Assembly: GCA_036435485.1 (NCBI GenBank)
Contig: CM071600.1
Location: forward strand, 161,894,546 to 161,958,545
DNA length: 64,000 bases
Source of the DNA: Saposhnikovia divaricata
Lineage: Eukaryota > Streptophyta > Magnoliopsida > Apiales > Apiaceae
Direction of reading: 5' to 3'
In this document: positions 32,941 through 43,257 of the stretch, in pieces
Position numbering within the stretch: the first letter of the stretch is position 1
Layout: the number at the start of each line of letters is the position of its first letter
Program-made: the position numbers and the translations under genes
Notes under the pieces: generated by a model
What the model saw: only the letters and a program-made list of their open reading frames with translations
Told to the model about the DNA's origin: nothing
Databases searched by the model: none

Positions 32941-35296
32941 TGATAAGTGCATATTTTTACATATTTTTATTACCTATTTATTGCTTGAACTCGTATTTTA
33001 ATAATTTATTTTGTTGCATTTCAGGAAATTCGTGAATAAATAAAGAAATGACAAAATAAAGAAATAAAGAACAATGAAGGGAAAAAGAGGAAGAAAAAGG
33101 ACTTAAATGAAGAAAGGAAAAAGAATTAGGAGCTTGGTGGAAAAGGAATCTTGGAGGACATGTGGAAGGTGGAGATCATCCCAACACACTACATAAGTGT
33201 ATGGCCAAGATCAACTCTTCAAAGCTTAAGGGGGAAGGAAACAAATAGATGGCTAGGATTTCACCACCACACACCACAAATGTAAGGTGGGGATTTACCC
33301 AACACCCCCTTTAACCCTAATTCCTATCCTATAAATACCCCCTCACCCCCCCTTGTATTTGAACTTAGATTTTAGGGTAGCTTTAATTTCTTGTATTTTT
33401 TTGTTTCAAATATTGTAAACACTTTTTATTTTAATGCAAAAATTTCGTTTCCTTTAATTTCTCGTCTTGTTCTTTCGTTTTTGTTGCATAGCTTTCGTTA
33501 TTTTCGTAAATCCGTTTAGTGGATAAAGTAGCGAAATGCTAACCACTATGGGCTGAAAGTAACGAATTTTTAATTTCTTGCTCGTAGTGTTAATTTTAGT
33601 TTTAATTCGTAATTTTGCCCCTTTAAATCTCCATTTTATTGTGGGCCACTTAAAATCAAATCCTCATTTTATTGCAATTTTAATTTCGTAGTGAAATTTT
33701 ATTTTCGTATTTAATTTTCAAAAATATAAAAAAAACCCAAAAATATTAGTTTTGTTAATTTTCAGCAATTTTCTTTACCTGTTTTAATTTCTTAAATTCG
33801 TAGCCTTTTTTTTTGAAAACCTTTGTTTTTTATTTTCGAAATAAACCCAGTAGTCTTTATGCTTTGTTTTCTGTTTTCTTCTCTGCAAACAAATCAAACA
33901 TACCCAGCTTGCTTTCCTTGTTTTCATTTTCTTATTAGCTTCTTCTTCTTCTTCAGAGTAAACATACCCAATTCCCCTTCAACCCCTTCCCTGCTTCGAC
34001 TTCAACAAAAACCCACCTCCCCCTTCTTCTCTCACTTCAAACAAACATAGCCAAATCCCCTATCCTTTTATTCGAACAACCTTCAAAGAGAATCGTTGTT
34101 AATTTCCCTTTACTTTGATCTTAATTTCATTTTCTAGTTCGTTTTTAATTTAATTTCCTTCGTTTAGGCGATTGTGTTTGGTTGAGATCTGTGTTTCTGT
34201 ATTACGAGTTTAAGTTTGCGTTTTAATGAGTTAGCTTAGTTCATTTTGCTGAGTTGACCTGCTGTGCTGAGTTCATCTGCCATTTCCCCTTCTTCGTTTT
34301 ATTTTCGTTTTAATGAGTTTGCTGTGTGATTTGCTTCTGCATTTTATTTCCGTTTCACTGAGTTTTGTGTTTTATTTTTGTTTTGAATTGGTACCGACTT
34401 CAATCGAGTCAATGCTGTCTGTTTCACCGAGTCAGTTGTTGTGAGATGTTGTCTGAGTTTTGCAAGCTGAGTTTACACTGAGTTCGCGAGTTTTTGTGTT
34501 GACATGGTTGAGTTCTGTTGCTGCAGTTTTTGTTTGTTTTCGTTCTCTGTATTCTGTTAAACCCACAATAAACCAACGAGTTTTGTTAAATTATTGCTTG
34601 ATTTGTTGAGCTTCCGATTTTGTTTTGTATTGCGAATTCGCTATTTTGTGATGGTTGGGTCTGCACATTGTTCATTTTCTTTTCACACTCTGAGTCTTTG
34701 AGTCACTGAGTTGAGTTGCGTTGGTTTTGTGGGTTGAGTTCAAAGTATTCTGTATCGTTAATTTTCTCGTTAATCGTTTCTGTTCATTTCTGTTTGGCTG
34801 AGTTTTTGCTGTCTTTGTATTGTTCGAATGAGTCTGAGTCTTTGTATTGTTCGAATGAGTTTATATTTCTGTTTGTTTGTTTGAATGAGTTTGTTAATGA
34901 GGTTTATTTTGTGAATCAAAAATTCTTGTGATTGTTTTATGGCTAGTCGTATTTACAAATGCATCATGCTAAAATTTTCCAAAATTTTCGGTAAATAAAA
35001 TTTCTTAGTTTTAATTCAATTTTAGAATTTTTACTTTTTGGTTCTTTTGACTTTTAATTAGTTAGTTTAAAATTTAGAATAAATTTAATCTTCTTTTAAA
35101 AATTAGTTTAAATTTTCTTTTAGTGATTATTTAGTATAAAATCCAAACAATTTCTAAAAAAATTCACTTGTTCTAACTCGATTAAATTGAAAATTAAGTT
35201 TGCGAAAATGTTAGTCTCTGAGGAACGAACCTAAAATAATTCAACGATTGAACCGTGCGCTTGCGGTTTAAATTGTCATTTATTTTTAGCACATCA
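32941..35296 (+). repeat. Athila-plus 3' LTR, complete
   Basis: 2356 bp from TGATAAGTGCATATTTTTAC to TTTTTAGCACATCA. The start is fixed by the PPT and the end by the return of Copia-D Gag sequence and by the matching LTR end at 13996 in Athila-minus. The middle (34200-34900) is rich in GAGTT/GAGTC words. The first downstream bases, ACTAA, would be the target-site duplication. Confidence 0.88.
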
Positions 35297-36023
35297 ACTA
35301 ACTCTGGTAAAACTACTCAGAGTATCTTAGAGAATGGTTGTTGGAAACAAGGTCTAGGTTACACTAATAAAAAGAAAACTACCAACTTAGAAGCTGAGAC
35401 CTCTAAATCTGTATTTACTGAAAGGGCTGCAAAGCCCAAAATTAATCTTGTGAGGTTTGTACCAAAATCTGACAAACCAAAACAGGATGAAGTCAAATCA
35501 GTAAATATTGACTTAATGTCTCAGAAACAGCTTAAACACAAGCTGAAGGAGATAAAAGGAGTGAACAATGTAAAAGAACCTAGGAAAAAGAGAAATGGAA
35601 AGGTAGACATCAATAAAAGCAATAACTATATGCCTATTCCCAATGCTCCTAGGATGAAATGTCACAATTGTGGAAATCCTAACCATCTTGCTACTTTTTG
35701 CAGGAAGAATAAAAATATAAACTCTATACCTCCTAAGTCAGGAGCTAAGAGTGGTCCAGTTAGGTTTAAGCCACAGAATCCTTGTTTTCACTGTGGTAGT
35801 ATTTGACATACTATTTATACATGCAAAGAGTATCATAATTTGTATTATGATTATTATGAACTTAAACCCTCTTTGAATTAATTCAAGATTGATTCTACAT
35901 GTATAAATTCTGATAAAAAGTATGTTAGCACAAACTCTGATAAGACTTCTGCTGCAAAAGCTAACAGACTTAATAAGACCAAAGGATCCAAGCAAGTCTG
36001 GGTCCTTAAAACTAATCATTAGT
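35297..36023 (+). pseudogene. Copia-D Gag, C-terminal part
   Basis: Reading resumes at SGKTTQSILENGCWKQGLGY (compare GKKTHDLITDKNWKEGLGY in Copia-C). It has a CCHC knuckle CHNCGNPNHLATFC and the start of a second, CFHCGSI, followed by TGA (35804-35806) where Trp is expected (compare CFHCGSKWHS). The Gag end QVWVLKTNH and stop TAG at 36021-36023 follow. The Gag N-terminus is on the far side of Athila-plus and is not found in this window. Confidence 0.85.
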
Positions 36024-36041
36024 GGTTTTTGTGATTACAGG
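36024..36041 (+). promoter_or_regulatory. Copia-D gag-pol junction with splice-acceptor-like site
   Basis: The Gag TAG is followed by TGGTTTTTGTGATTACAG and then GG at 36042 with the protease frame. Equivalent to the junctions at 5721-5740, 23120-23145 and 45608-45627. Confidence 0.55.
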
Positions 36042-39000
36042 GTAACAGGAAAAATATCCTTGTTCTAGACAGTGGATGCTCAGGACACATGACTGGAAAT
36101 AAAGCCCTGCTATCAGAATTTATGAAGAAAGCTGGCCCAAGTGTTTCTTATAGAGATGGAAACATAGGAAGGACTCTGGGATATGGCAATATCAATCTTG
36201 GGAATGTCATCATTGACAGAGGTTAGGCTGTAGCTCTAGTCTCAGGACTCAAACATAATCTGCTAAGTGTGAGTCAAATCTGTGACAGAGGTTATCATGT
36301 GGATTTCTTTGAAGAACACTGTGAAGTTATAAGCAAATCTACAGGCAAAATTTTTTTGAAGGGATACAGGCATGGTAACATTTGTGAAGCCAAGCTTTCA
36401 ACAAACTCTGAAGGCTTTGCAATCTGTCTACTGAGTAGAGCATCAATTGAAGAAAGATGGAACTGGCACAAGAGACTTTCTCATCTGAATTTCAACAGCA
36501 TTAATGAGCTAGTGAAGAAAGATCTTGTGAGAGGATTGCCCAAATCAATTTTTTACTCCAGATGGCCTATGTGACTCATGTTAGAAGCCAAAATAAAGGA
36601 AAACTTCATTCAAAAATATACATGGGTGTATTTCATGCACAAGAAAGAATAAACTGCATCAATCTTAAATGAGCATGTCAAACAACTGGACAAAGGATCT
36701 AAGCATACAGTGAAAATCATAAGAAGTGATAATGGCACCGAGTTCAAGAATGCAGCCATGGAAGAATATTGTAAAGAAAATGGAATAAAACAAGAATTCT
36801 CTGCACCTGGAACTCCACAACAAAATGGAGTAGTAGAGAGAAAGAACAGGACTCTCATAGAAGCTGCAAGGGCCATGCTTGATGAAGCAAAGCTGCCAAC
36901 TTACTTCTGGGCTGAAGCTGTGCAAGATGCTTGTTTCACATAGAATTCTACACTCATAAACAAGCATGGTAAAACACCATATGAGATGGTGAAAAATAAG
37001 TAGCCAAACCTGAAGTACTTTCATGTGTTTGGATGTAAGTGTTTTGTTCTTCAGACTCATCAAGAACAGCTTTCCAAATTTGATTTAAAAGCTGATGAAG
37101 CAATCTTTGTTGGATACCCACTATCCACAAAAGCATTCAGAGTCTACAATCTGAGAACAAAAGTGGTCATGGAATCTATCCATGTGTCTTTTGATGATAA
37201 GAAGATAACAAGACTTGAAGATTTTGATGAACATGACCAGCTGAGATTTGAGAATTAAGAAATAAATGTTGATCTACAAAATTCTGATACTCTTTCAGAC
37301 TATATTGTTCAATCTATACAAGTAGATCAGACTGCAGCATATGTTGAGGGGGAGCAAGTGAACGATGAAAATGAACCCCAATCAAGTGAAGAAATATCAA
37401 AGAATGCATCTACTGCTAATGATTCATTAAACTCTGATTCATCAAACTCTGAAAGCAACAGCTCAGGGGAGCAAACAATAATTTTAGATCTACTAGTCAT
37501 CACACTCAACACAATTATGAACTTGTATCAAGATCAAATCTGTCGAGACAAAGGGTATGGAGTAGAGCGCATCCCTTTGAACAGATCATTGGTGAACCGG
37601 ACACGGGTGTACAGACTAGAAGAGCAACACAGAATGAATGCAATTTCGCAGGATTTCTATCTCAAATTAAACCTAAAAAGGTTGATGAAGCTCTTGATGA
37701 TCCAGATTGGGTAACTGCAATGCAAGAAGAACTCAATTAGTTCGAAAGGCAGAAAGTTTTGAAGCTGGTGCCAAGACGAAAAGATAAATATGTACAATTG
37801 GCACTAGATGGGTGTTTAGGAATAAACTGGACGAAAATGGTATTGTTACGAGGAACAAGGCTCGATTGGTAGCAGCAAAGGGTTACTCTCAAGAAGAGGG
37901 AATTGATTATGATGAAACCTATGCTCCAGTTGCAATGCTTGAAGCAATCAGGATGTTCTTAGCATTTGCTGCACACTCCAACTTTAAGGTTTTTCAGATG
38001 GATGTGAAGAGTGCATTTTTGAACGGAGATCTAGAAGAAGAAGTCTATGTTGAACAACCCCCTGGGTTTGAAGACAAGGAATTTGAAGGTATTGTATACT
38101 TTCTCTTCAAAGCTCTCTATGGTCTCAAGCAAACTCCTCGAACATGGTATGATACTCTCTCCAAGTTCTTACTTGAAAATGGTTTTACAAGAGGTATCAT
38201 CGACAAAACTCTCTTCCATAAAAAGCATAAAAATGATATAATTCTGGTGCAAGTATATGTGGATGATATAATATTTGGTTCTACTAATGATTTGTTATGC
38301 AAGAGATTTGCTAAGCTAATGTAGAGTAAGTACGAGATGAGCATGATGGGTGAGTTGTCCTTCTTCCTTGGACTTCAAGTTCTTCAGAAGCCTGATGGTA
38401 TTTTCATCTGCCAGTCAAAATACATAAAGGATCTTCTGAAGAAGTATGGGATGGAAGAAGCAGCTACTGCCAAGACCCCGATGCCAACTGCTGTCAAGCT
38501 TGATCAAGACAAATCTGGTAAGTCAGTTGACATCACGAAGTATCGAGGTATGATCGGCTCTCTCTTATACTTAACTGCTAGTAGAACAGATATTATGTTC
38601 GCAACTTGTTTACGTGCTAGATTCAAGGCTGACCCTAAAGAGTCACATCTTATAGTTGTTAAACGTATTTTCAGATACCTTAAGGGAACCCCCAATCTTG
38701 GGATTTGGTACCCTAACGGAACAGGTTTTGACCTAGTTGGCTATACAGATTCTGACTTTGCAGGTTGTAAGATTGATCGGAAAAGTACTTCTGGAAGCTG
38801 TCAGTTTCTAGGAAGAAGGTTGGCATCTTGGTACAGCAAGAAGCAACACTCAGTATCTACCTTGACAGCCGAAGCAGAATACATTGCGGTAGGTAGTTGT
38901 TGTGGTCTGATCCTGTGGATGAGGAATCAACTTCAGGACTATGGACTCATGTTGGACAAAATTCCAATTCTATGCGACAACACGAGTGCCATTGCCATTG

Positions 39001-39203
39001 CCAACAATCCAGTTCAACATACCAGGACTAAGCACATTGATATCAGGTATCATTTCTTACGAGAGCATGTCATGAATGGAACTGTGGTATTCTATTTTGT
39101 TCCCACAGATCAACAAATTGCAGACATCTTTACTAAACCTCTGGATGAATCCACTTTCTCCAGGTTAGATGGTGAACTTGGGATGTTAAATCTGTCTAAT
39201 TAA
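36042..39203 (+). pseudogene. Copia-D pol: protease, integrase, RT, RNase H
   Basis: Protease LVLDSGCSGHMTGNKALLSE at 36060. GAG-pre-integrase RWNWHKRLSHLNFNSINELV at 36457. The start of the integrase core is damaged and shortened (36560-36700); then RSDNGTEFKNAAMEEYCKEN and PQQNGVVERKNRTLIEAARA. Stops TAG 36941 and TAG 37738 fall where Gln is expected. RT: TRNKARLVAAKGYSQEEGID (one extra Ala versus relatives), QMDVKSAFLNGDLEEEVYVE, QVYVDDIIFGSTND at about 38248-38289, then TAG 38322 in place of Gln in LMQSKYEM. RNase H: FDLVGYTDSDFAGCKIDRKS, AEAEYIAVGSCCGLILWMRN, and KHIDIRYHFLREHVMNG. Ends LGMLNLSN, stop 39201-39203. Last 288 codons are intact. Confidence 0.9.
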
Positions 39204-39911
39204 TTTTGGATAATCAATAACTACAATTTGTTATAAGTTCATATGTATTTTAAATGTCCATATGTTTAGGACTTGTGAATTTATTTGCATCCAGTCCTCA
39301 TATTACAGTTATCTCTATATTAATTACCATGCTTATAAATGCTATATTTTATGGTAATTAGTTGGTAAATAATTGTGTCAATTGTAGCATAATTAAATAA
39401 ATATTTTATTGACATATATCAATTAATGATACTTTGTTAATTTTATGTCTATTTTAATTATGAGTTTGTCTGATTATTGTGGAATAATTCTTGAATTATT
39501 GATTGGTTATTTTAAATCCACAATAATTAGAAATAATAAGTGTGTATGTGTGTGTGTACATAGGCTGATAGGTTTCGGTGATAAGATGTTTTTTCAGCTG
39601 ACAGGTTTCAGTGATAAGATGTTTTTCGGCTAAGTAGGTTGTTAGGTGAGAAATTATTGAGCGGTGTAATTTTTAAAACATAACATATCACGCTCTCACC
39701 TAACCCACTAGTCCTTGAAACCTTATAAATGATGAGTTTTTGTTTGTGTTTAACATCATCATTTTCAGATATACGGAGCATATACACACAATTGCTGAAT
39801 ATTTCGAGCTTTGATCGGAAAGATCTATCAATCTAGCTGGTGGTTTTTAGGATTTCATATTCTTATTATACGCAATAACCCTTGTTTTTGAATTTCTTCA
39901 AAGTTTTGAAA
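39204..39911 (+). other. Copia-D spacer between pol and third ORF
   Basis: About 700 bp without coding sequence. It holds a GT run (39539-39557), two copies of GGTTTCRGTGATAAGATGTT about 31 bp apart (39571-39622), and TATAAAT at 39724-39730, 182 bp before the third-ORF ATG. TTTTCAG at 39763-39769 resembles a splice acceptor. These could serve separate expression of the third ORF. Confidence 0.5.
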
Positions 39912-41874
39912 ATGGCATTGCAGGGAAGTTTTTTAATTGCTGAAGTTAATCCTATTTCCATTCAGCAAATCGAAACCATTCAGGATGAGCAATTTCAGGC
40001 TTGGACACAATTTCTGAATGAACATTCATTAATTCGTTATGCTTTAGTTACACCAGTGCAGCTTAACCATGATGCATTGTGTGAACTATATTGCAGTGCG
40101 GTTTACACTTCTGGACAGGACGGGTGTGCAATCACATATCGACTGTTTGGTAGGTCGATTAGGGTAACTGAACGAGATGTTAATCGAATTCTCCATTTTC
40201 CTATGGAAAATCTCGTTTCTGATCCTACACCTGAACAGATTGAAATGTTCTTTCATTTTATAAGGTACCAAGATGGCAATTTCAATACTGGTAATCTTTC
40301 TAGAACGTTTCTAACCTAGTATTGGAATTTCTTCTTTCACACTCTTAACCATGTTTTTTCCTCAGATAGAACAAATCAAGATCGAATACCTGAATTTATT
40401 CAAAAAATAGGGTATGCGGTCGCCAATAATTTGAGGATTAATTTTGGAAAAATAGTGCTTGGTCAAATCATTTTAAAGATGAAACACTTGGGAACAAGAG
40501 ATGTTCGGACTCAAAATGTCAAATGTCTATATCCAAGGTTTCTACAACTAATATTAAATGATTTTTTGAATGATGAAGATAGGGTACGCTTGGAAAATGG
40601 TCAAAAGGTGGAATGTTCTTACATGAAGACGAATGTAATTAATTACATAAGAAAAAAGAACTATACGGATGTGCCTACAGTCCTAACTGAATATCTAAAG
40701 ACTGTCCCACTTACGTTGTTACCAAGACCAGTGAGAGCAGGTATACGACAAGGTAATATTTCAATCCCTGCTATTCCAACCTCTATATTCCCTGTTGTGT
40801 CACGGGAAATACAGTTTCTACAGCCCCTAGTGGCCATCTTACCCGGCCAAGAGCAGGAAATCCCACCGACTCTAACACAGGTCGAAGAGCCCATTCTACA
40901 AATGCAAACACAAACACAACAAACTCCTACACCTCAGTTTTCACTTAAACGACCAGCCATCAACACTTTTGAGGGAGATAATGCCTCAGCAGCACCACAT
41001 AAGGAGTTAGTTACATCCGCAGCTCTACCTCATTCTAAAAGAAGTAAACCAAATGAACCTGAGGTAACTGCAGCTGTTAGTGAAACAATTCTTCCTTGTC
41101 AAATGAGTGAAAATGTAAATAAGGTTGAATTGACGGGAGGTAGGTGGTTCTTTTATGAACCAAGTGTCTTCACAGACGTACGAGGGAAACTTGGGTTTTG
41201 TGCCATTTAATCAATTAAAGTTTAATCTCCCAGAGGAAAAATCTCTGGATCTCTTTCGAGATTTACCACTTTTTGCCAGTGGTCGACAACTCACTTCACG
41301 CGAGGAGGAAAGCTCACGAACTTTCATTGCACCATCCATGACCTCTGAAAAAGGGGCTAGGGTGATTTCATTTGCAGGTACACATATCGGTGGAAGCTCT
41401 AGAGGAGAGTTGAGGGAAACACGAACAGAACATGCAAGTGTAACCCAAACCACTAAACCGGGTGAATATAGAGTGTTGAGTGAAACACCTGCAGAACATA
41501 TGAGTGAGCAACCTACTCAACCACATGCACCTGTAACCAGAAAGGAATACAACAGAATCCTTACACAGGTCCAAACAATGGAGAATGAGTTGTCAAATAT
41601 CTTTAAGTCCATTGTAGAAATAAAAAATTTGCAACTTATTCAAGATGATGCATTCCAGGTTCAATTAAGTTCCATGGCAGCCCAGTTTAGTCATGCAATT
41701 AATTCCTTGGTGAAGACAGCTTCGTCCAATTTACCAACTCCACATCCTACTATTCTGGAGGATAACCCAACTGAGGGGGAGAAGGTGGATGGGCAAGAAG
41801 CTACTAGGCGTAATAAGGGCAAGGAAAAGGTTGTTGACACGGAATTAACTTTATTTTGGGAAAGGAAAATCTAA
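39912..41874 (+). pseudogene. Copia-D third ORF (SIRE envelope-like position)
   Basis: Starts at ATG 39912 (MALQGSFLIAEVNPISIQQI). N-terminal third: WTQFLNEHSLIRYALVTPVQ, CAITYRLFGRSIRVTERDVN and RILHFP, a pattern reminiscent of plant transposon-associated ORFs. A TAG at 40317 breaks the frame before YWNFFFHTLNHVF. 40320-41210 continues (VLGQIILKMKHLGTRDVRTQ, then a Pro/Gln-rich stretch). A frameshift near 41160 leads into 41155-41874 with a coiled-coil-like helix (EYNRILTQVQTMENELSNIF). I see no signal peptide or transmembrane helix, so envelope-like is a statement about position. It shares no obvious sequence with the Copia-C third ORF. Confidence 0.65.
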
Positions 41875-42105
41875 TGGGAGTATTAGTGCTATGTGGAAAG
41901 AAAGCAAAGGCAAACTTGAAGATATGTTCAGTCTGAAGGAATAATTGTCTTAAACTTGGTTAATTTTAGAAATCTGGAAAATGTATATACATGATCCAAA
42001 ATGCGCTTTAATATTATTTATCTTTTTATTTTATTTTTGTTGTATCAGTTGAGTTATCCTCTAGGGATTTGCTTGTCAAACCCTAACAATCAAATAGGGG
42101 GAGAT
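41875..42105 (+). other. Copia-D 3' untranslated region and PPT
   Basis: Non-coding stretch ending in AGGGGGAGAT (42096-42105), the SIRE-type polypurine tract, identical in its GGGGGAGAT core to Copia-C. Confidence 0.75.
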
Positions 42106-43252
42106 TATAAAGCATAATGTAATGTAATATGTAATAGAGGATATATATAACTCAACTAGAAAAAAAGATAAATAATATTAAATCTATATAGGGATCGTGA
42201 AATTTGAAAAACAGGCACCAACAAGGATCAAGTCGCTGAAAGAAGTTCATTAACATGTTCAAGCCTTAATGACAGAATAAGATGTACAGATGATTCAGTT
42301 GAAGAGCCAAAAAGATTCCATGTATTTACATAATTTGAAGATACTGCTAAGGCTAATCAATTGGAATGTAACGAAGGTGTGAAGATCAAGATCAGTGCTA
42401 GTCACTTGTGAACCAGACCAGCACACTAAGTGTCAGCACATACGAGAAGTATGAACACATTAATTTACAGAAAGAATTGCCAAAGCCTATTGACGATCAA
42501 GGACAGACATAATATTTCAAGGCATTGTCAAAAATTAATTACTCTCTGAAAATTAAATAAGTAACATATTAATTAATTATTTATAACAAATAATTAAATT
42601 AATCTAGTACTTGAATTATTTTCAGAAATGAATTAAAACAGCAGAATAAAATAGAAGAAAGAAGCCCAAGAGATACAAAAATAGTATTACTATGCGCAGT
42701 TACTATGCAAAGTTACTATGCACGGTTACTATGCATGGTTACTATTTGGGGTTGGTGTAATAGTGCCCGGTTACTATTTGGGGTTGGTGAAATAGTGTCC
42801 GGTTACTATTTTGGGGTTGTTGGAATAGTGCTCAGTTACTATTTGGGGGTTGTTGGAATAGTGTCAAATAGTGACTTTCTAAAACCTATAAATAGGCTTG
42901 TCGTATTTCATTTCAAAACACACCTCAACACACAACTCTCTTTTCTCTCTCTTATATATTCTCTATAAGCTGCTAGATAGTCCATCTAGTAGGGAAGCCG
43001 GCTTAGCCCGCTTTCAGGAAGTGTCGGGTAGAAGGTCCTCGTGCCTAAACTATCCTAGGAGTGTTTGGTTTTGTAGCTGATCCATAGGATTAGATTGTGT
43101 AGCAAACCTCCGGGTTTTATCTATTCAAAGATATTTCCCAAACAGTTGTGTTATTTCGATTCAGTATTTTTGATCTCATATCCACATCAAAAATCGAAAT
43201 ATTTTTAGAATAACGCATTCAACCCCCCTTCTACGTTATTCCGGACCTAACA
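42106..43252 (+). repeat. Copia-D 3' LTR
   Basis: Begins TATAAAGCATAATG (first dinucleotide TA where TG is expected, likely a point mutation) and ends TTCCGGACCTAACA at 43252. The late segment CATTCAACCCCCCTTCTACG parallels GTATTCAACCCCCCTTCTAC near the Copia-C LTR end. TATAAATA box at 42887-42894. Copia-E sequence resumes at 43253 (GAGAA, the expected duplication site). Confidence 0.82.
42687..42864 (+). repeat. Tandem repeats upstream of the Copia-D LTR TATA box
   Basis: Four 13 bp units TTACTATGCRNRG at 42687, 42700, 42713 and 42726, then four 32-33 bp units starting TTACTATTTGGGGTTG at 42739, 42771, 42803 and 42836. All eight share TTACTAT. The array ends about 23 bp before TATAAATA. Confidence 0.85.
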
Positions 43253-43257
43253 GAGAA

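Larger units (their letters stand above)
26708..35296 (+). mobile_element. Athila-plus: Athila-like gypsy element lacking its 5' end
   Basis: Plus-strand element that starts abruptly in Gag, has protease, RT, RNase H and integrase, a 3' non-coding region and a complete 2356 bp 3' LTR (32941-35296). It inserted into the gag of Copia-D: Copia Gag reading resumes at 35297. The 5' LTR, PBS, leader and N-terminal Gag are missing, so its left target-site duplication cannot be checked. The Gag, DLGAS protease and FIDDFSIFG RT are Athila-type. Stops at 27355, 28486 and 30565 and a frameshift near 30260 make it inactive. Confidence 0.88.

Noticed and set aside
4063..36023. Copia-B and Copia-D as two halves of one element split by the Athila pair
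   Set aside because: Both carry their own Gag end, gag-pol junction, protease and pre-integrase region, so they overlap in content and must be separate copies.
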